From: Takakia lepidozioides
Taxonomy: Eukaryota; Streptophyta; Takakiopsida; Takakiales; Takakiaceae
Reading direction: 5' to 3'
Assembly: GCA_030704615.1 (NCBI GenBank)
Contig: CM060732.1
Location: forward strand, 69,669,053 to 69,733,052
Length of the DNA: 64,000 nt
This document shows positions 60,581-64,000 of the stretch, one piece after another (position 1 is the first letter of the stretch; each line of letters opens with the position of its first letter). A program made the position numbers and the translations under genes. The notes beneath the pieces were generated by a model that searched no databases, was not told the origin of the DNA, and was given only the letters and a program-made list of their open reading frames with translations.

Positions 60581-60955
60581 TTAAATAGGCCACCTACTAC
60601 CTTGGCAGCTGAACAATATCGCGAGGACGCTCTGGAAGTCGGAGGCAAGACTGAAAGCCTTTGGACAAAAAATAGGTAGGAATCTCCAATGTGTCAGGAT
60701 TACACCAAGCGAGGACAAGAGCGCGTAGAACACGTATTTCTCGAAGCCAATGTTTCTTGTCAGATCTGTAGCCGGGGAAATAATCAGAGGATGAAGAATT
60801 TCCTGCGGAGTGGAGTGGCTCTCCCGACAAATTGTTCGATTGAGGAGAGAGCAAGACACGATGGGAGAGGAAACACACAGAACTAACAGAAGAAAAACCA
60901 CAACGGTCAGAAGTGCATCCTTGAACATCCACAAACGATGAACAACAAATGGCAT
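60581..60955 (-). CDS. hypothetical small secreted or membrane protein
   Basis: A complete ATG-to-TAA frame of 124 codons begins with a plausible signal sequence or anchor (positively charged start, then LLTVVVFLLLVLCVSS). A second hydrophobic stretch lies near the C-terminus. An overlapping frame (60,597-60,932) is also open, so the first part could instead be an exon that shifts frame downstream. No family was recognised. It lies 0.6 kb beyond the 3' end of the lectin-extensin gene. Confidence 0.3.
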   Translation of the reverse strand: MPFVVHRLWMFKDALLTVVVFLLLVLCVSSPIVSCSLLNRTICRESHSTPQEILHPLIISPATDLTRNIGFEKYVFYALLSSLGVILTHWRFLPIFCPKAFSLASDFQSVLAILFSCQGSRWPI

Positions 60956-61530
60956 ATATCTAGTGAGGTTTCAGTACACTGAAGAGAAGAAAAATTTCAC
61001 CTGAATGAATAGCAAATCAATCAGATGCGGAGCTGATAGTTGCTCCCTTGAACAAGCAGCATAACATAGAGTGGTCCAGTGAGCTCTATCACCCATCTGT
61101 GATCCCAACCTTGCGCTGTATATATACCTGCTACTAAGTGACTGAAGTATGTACTCACCACTTACCCAGACAGCCTCATATTTGTACCACACCCCTTACG
61201 AAGGTGAAGGAAGACTTCTATAACTTCCTACCAAATCAAGGATCATCACATGTGATGAGGTGGGATAAACAAGCAAGTTTTGGACCGACCTGTGTTGCCT
61301 TCAGAAATTACTTGATTCCCTGAAACTTTAATAGCCAAACTTCTTTATACGCTCTGCAATTTGCAATCTGTTCTCGGCAGTCTAGCAATCCCCACTTATA
61401 CAGTGTTTCCCGTCTAGTGAAGTCCGACAACCACTCGCTACCCCTCACCTACCCTCTCTAGCTGTTCTTCCCTTTCAAGAATTTAAACAAGTGACTGATG
61501 AACCAGATGGTGTGAAGGGGCCCAGGCAAA

Positions 61531-63710
61531 TCATGGCAGATTTAGCCTGCAGTCGATACAAGTTCCAGAATTGTCTGCTGTAAACCCTTCACTACAGCTG
61601 CAGCCATATCCGACAGGTGCTGAAGGGTCTGATTGACAAATGGCATTCGAATCCCCATGTGCTCTGCAAGTGTCTGATACACCACAACCCATCGACGAAC
61701 ATCTTGAAGGAGAACAAATAAATGGAAGCTTGATATCACAAGCAAGATCGTTAAGCATGTAGTCTAGAGATTTTATGGGTTTTCCTGAGATGAAAGACTT
61801 GTACTTTACAGTGGTGCAACCCTCTTTCCCATACAGGTTATTGGGCTCTGCGAAGTTCCAAAATGACTCCTGGAAGGAAATGCACGGTGACAACGGCCAG
61901 CTCCATGCAGAACTCGGTGGCAAGACAGCATGAGGTTTTCTCCCTCCTAGGTAGCAGCCTTGGCCTTTGGGGCTGTAGGAATCCAGGAAACCTTGGCCAA
62001 GAGGTGTCAGTTTGCACAGATCACCTACATCCTGCAGCTCATCAAGACTTGCAACAGCTGCCAAATGCCCACCATGCTGCCGGCAATACAACTCGGCCTC
62101 GTCCCATGTATGACTCTCCTCAACTAGCATGAAGCAAGATTGTGAGGCTACACCAGCAGTGTATCCTGTTGGGCATTCTGAGGCTCGCGGGACCCATTGC
62201 ACCGGGCTTGAAGGTGGAGGTGGACAAGAACTAACAGAGGGAGGGGATGATGGCACTGTAGGCAAGGAAGGAGATGAATACGTGTAGGGTGGTGGAGAGG
62301 GAAGTGGGGGGACTGGGGCAGGAACGTATGGAGGGGGAGACTGAGGAGGGCTTGGAGGTGGGGAAGATAATTGAGGAGGTGGAGGGGAGGGAGGTGGAGG
62401 AGAGTACTGAGGAGGGGGAGGGATGTACACCTGTGGTGAAGGATGGGAGGGTGGGGAGGACCATTGATAGGGCGGCGGTGGTGAATATTGAGGTTGAGGT
62501 TGGGAAGGAATGGGGGGAGAGCTGGAAGGCAGGGGAGATGAAGGTGGAAGGGAAATGGAAGGCGATGAACCGGATTGTGGAGGGGAAGGGGAGGAAGGAT
62601 CCGTAGGCGGGGGAGGGTCGCCACATTCCTGCGGCGGCTTCTGGTTGGGGACACCTGGTATGCAGTTGCCATTGTCATTGAAGATGGGGATCTTCAGACA
62701 AGTGGGGCTGACCCCTGTGAAGAAGTTGTTGGAGATGGTTACATTCATCAAGTGGGGCAAATTGCAGAGATTTGCGGTCACATCGCCAGTGAGCTGGTTA
62801 TCCCCCACATCGAAAACAATCAGACTGGAGGCGTCTGACAGGCTGTAGGGCAACATGCCACTAAGTCCATTGAAGCTCACATCGAACACTGTCACCAGGT
62901 TCAGTAGGCCAATCTGCTCAGGAAGTGGACCAGCGATAGAGTTGTTCAGGAAAAGAACCTCATTCAAAGAACGTGACATGCTTCCTACACTGGTGGGGAT
63001 TCCACCTGTCAGATAATTGTTTGCCACCACCACCACTGAGACAGGCGAATTTCCAAAGTTCTCAGGCAAGGGAGAGTCAAATGCATTATTGTTGACGAAC
63101 AAAGCATCCAGACTTTTGTCGAAGAGTTCCGGTGGAAGGGGTCCCCCGAAATTATTGAAGCGGATGTCGAGGTAGATGAGTTGAGGGATTTCCAAGACCA
63201 CTTCCGGGAACGGACCTGAGAAACGGTTGTTGCTCAAATCAAGCTCAAACAAGATCTCCCAATTCTCAAATGTTCCTGGGATCGTCCCTGAGAATCGATT
63301 GGTGTTGATATGGAAAATCCCGAGTTCGTATATCCACCCCAATTCTTCTACTAAAGTGCCTTCCAAGTCTGCATGGTTCAAATCAATACCCGCAACCACT
63401 AGTACACTGGATGTGCTATCATTCAAAGGTGGCGAACAAAACACTCCCTTGTACTGACACACATCGTATCCCACCCATGTCGCTGTGATACCAAGAGGAT
63501 CATCTGTAATGGCCCCTTTCCATGCTTGGAGAGCAACATACGCACGAGCTTGGCTTGTATCCAGGCCATACTGATGACCGATTCCGTGTGGGTGATGGTT
63601 GAACCCCTCGGAATAGTAATCCTTGCCAAGGAGGTGGCGGTCCACCCAGGGAGGATCCGGGATCCCATCTCCCGAACCAGCAGCTGGTCGTGTTTCCGAC
63701 GCCTGCCCTC
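61531..63710 (-). CDS. LRX: LRR-extensin fused to C-type lectin and EGF-like domains
   Basis: A single long exon of about 725 codons follows an acceptor at 63,711-63,712; the signal-peptide exon was not found and may lie past the window edge. From the N-terminus there is an LRX cap (ALQAWKGAITDDPLG and a CQYKGVFC block), then about ten plant-type LRRs (LDLSNNRFSGPFP, VFDVSFNGLSGMLP) and the NCIPGVPNQ...C end cap. A roughly 160-residue extensin-like Ser/Pro region with YSPPPP and SPPPPS repeats follows. Next is a C-type lectin domain (about 62,175-61,680) with conserved Cys, FWNFAEPNN (an EPN motif) and LNDLACD in the WND position. An EGF-like Cys-rich module (61,534-61,680) ends the protein. 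LRX proteins act in the cell wall and bind RALF peptides; the lectin part suggests sugar binding. I know of no land-plant LRX with these C-terminal domains. The frame is intact. Confidence 0.9.
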
Positions 63711-64000
63711 CTGTACGCAAACAAGGTATATGAGCGAACCACAATCAAGGTAATTAGGAATCGTTTGATCAATGTCCGTGCTCGCCTTGAATCGACAGTC
63801 ACCAGACACTGTGAAGTTTCAGCTATGCCGACTGCAGGTTCATGGAAAACAATCAACACTACTTGTTGTTTCCCAAACTAGTGGAAACTTCAAAACAACA
63901 ATCTGCTGATCTCGCTCTGTGTATGTGGTCCCCCTGGACGCTAGATTTGTTCATCACTCTGCCGTGCAGACGGCGCATTGAGCTCTTCTATAAATCGATA
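63711..64000 (-). other. intron and upstream region of the lectin-extensin gene
   Basis: Contains the acceptor for the long exon (GCGTACAG at 63,711-63,718). A hydrophobic minus-strand stretch (LITLIVV, about 63,740-63,770) has no ATG that would give a clean signal peptide. Confidence 0.4.

Noticed and set aside
62148-62848. ORFs of 87-176 codons on both strands
   Set aside because: Shadows of the proline-rich part of the lectin-extensin gene, whose repetitive codons keep other frames open.

Overview
The window looks like nuclear DNA of a streptophyte, either a charophyte alga or a seedless land plant. The evidence is spliced genes with GT-AG introns, a plant-type LRR-extensin, a class II-like cytosolic small heat-shock protein, a plastid-type glutaredoxin, a carotenoid cleavage dioxygenase and a chromodomain Ty3/gypsy element. 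A Chara-like alga is my guess only. About half of the window is repeats or transposon debris.

Left part (1-17 kb): repeats and MITE-like elements (0.6-2.7 kb), then a 15-exon carotenoid cleavage dioxygenase gene on the minus strand (3.2-11.5 kb). Its introns carry three 5'-truncated copies of one LINE family, each with target-site duplications. A two-exon HSP20 gene (12.5-13.2 kb) and a proline/alanine-rich exon of unknown function (14.1-14.9 kb) follow, both on the minus strand. 17-28 kb: a 195-bp tandem duplication, a long plus-strand multi-exon coiled-coil gene (about 18.6-25.2 kb), and two halves of a FAR1/MULE-type transposase gene in opposite orientations (27-28.9 kb).

Middle (29-43 kb): a decayed plus-strand Ty3/gypsy element. 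Its gag is interrupted by a younger, complete minus-strand chromovirus (29,880-36,805) with near-identical LTRs and the 5-bp duplication GAAGT. After it come another LTR-like repeat, a gene-free stretch, a roughly 100-bp tandem repeat and a striking array of the palindrome CAATTCAATTGAATTG. 46-52 kb: ribosomal protein eL21 (complete, two exons) and a five-exon plastid-type glutaredoxin with a CPYC site, both minus strand.

Right part (52-64 kb): low-complexity and TIR-bounded elements, and a 4.1-kb segment bounded by inverted MITE-family ends that holds about 20 copies of a 117-bp satellite. Last comes the most interesting gene, on the minus strand at 61.5-63.7 kb: an LRR-extensin whose proline-rich domain runs into a C-type lectin domain with an EPN motif and then an EGF-like module.

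The host genes do not form a pathway. They are unrelated housekeeping, stress, plastid and cell-wall genes separated by transposons. Several reading-frame breaks and most LTR-LTR differences fall in homopolymers, so residual assembly indels are possible.
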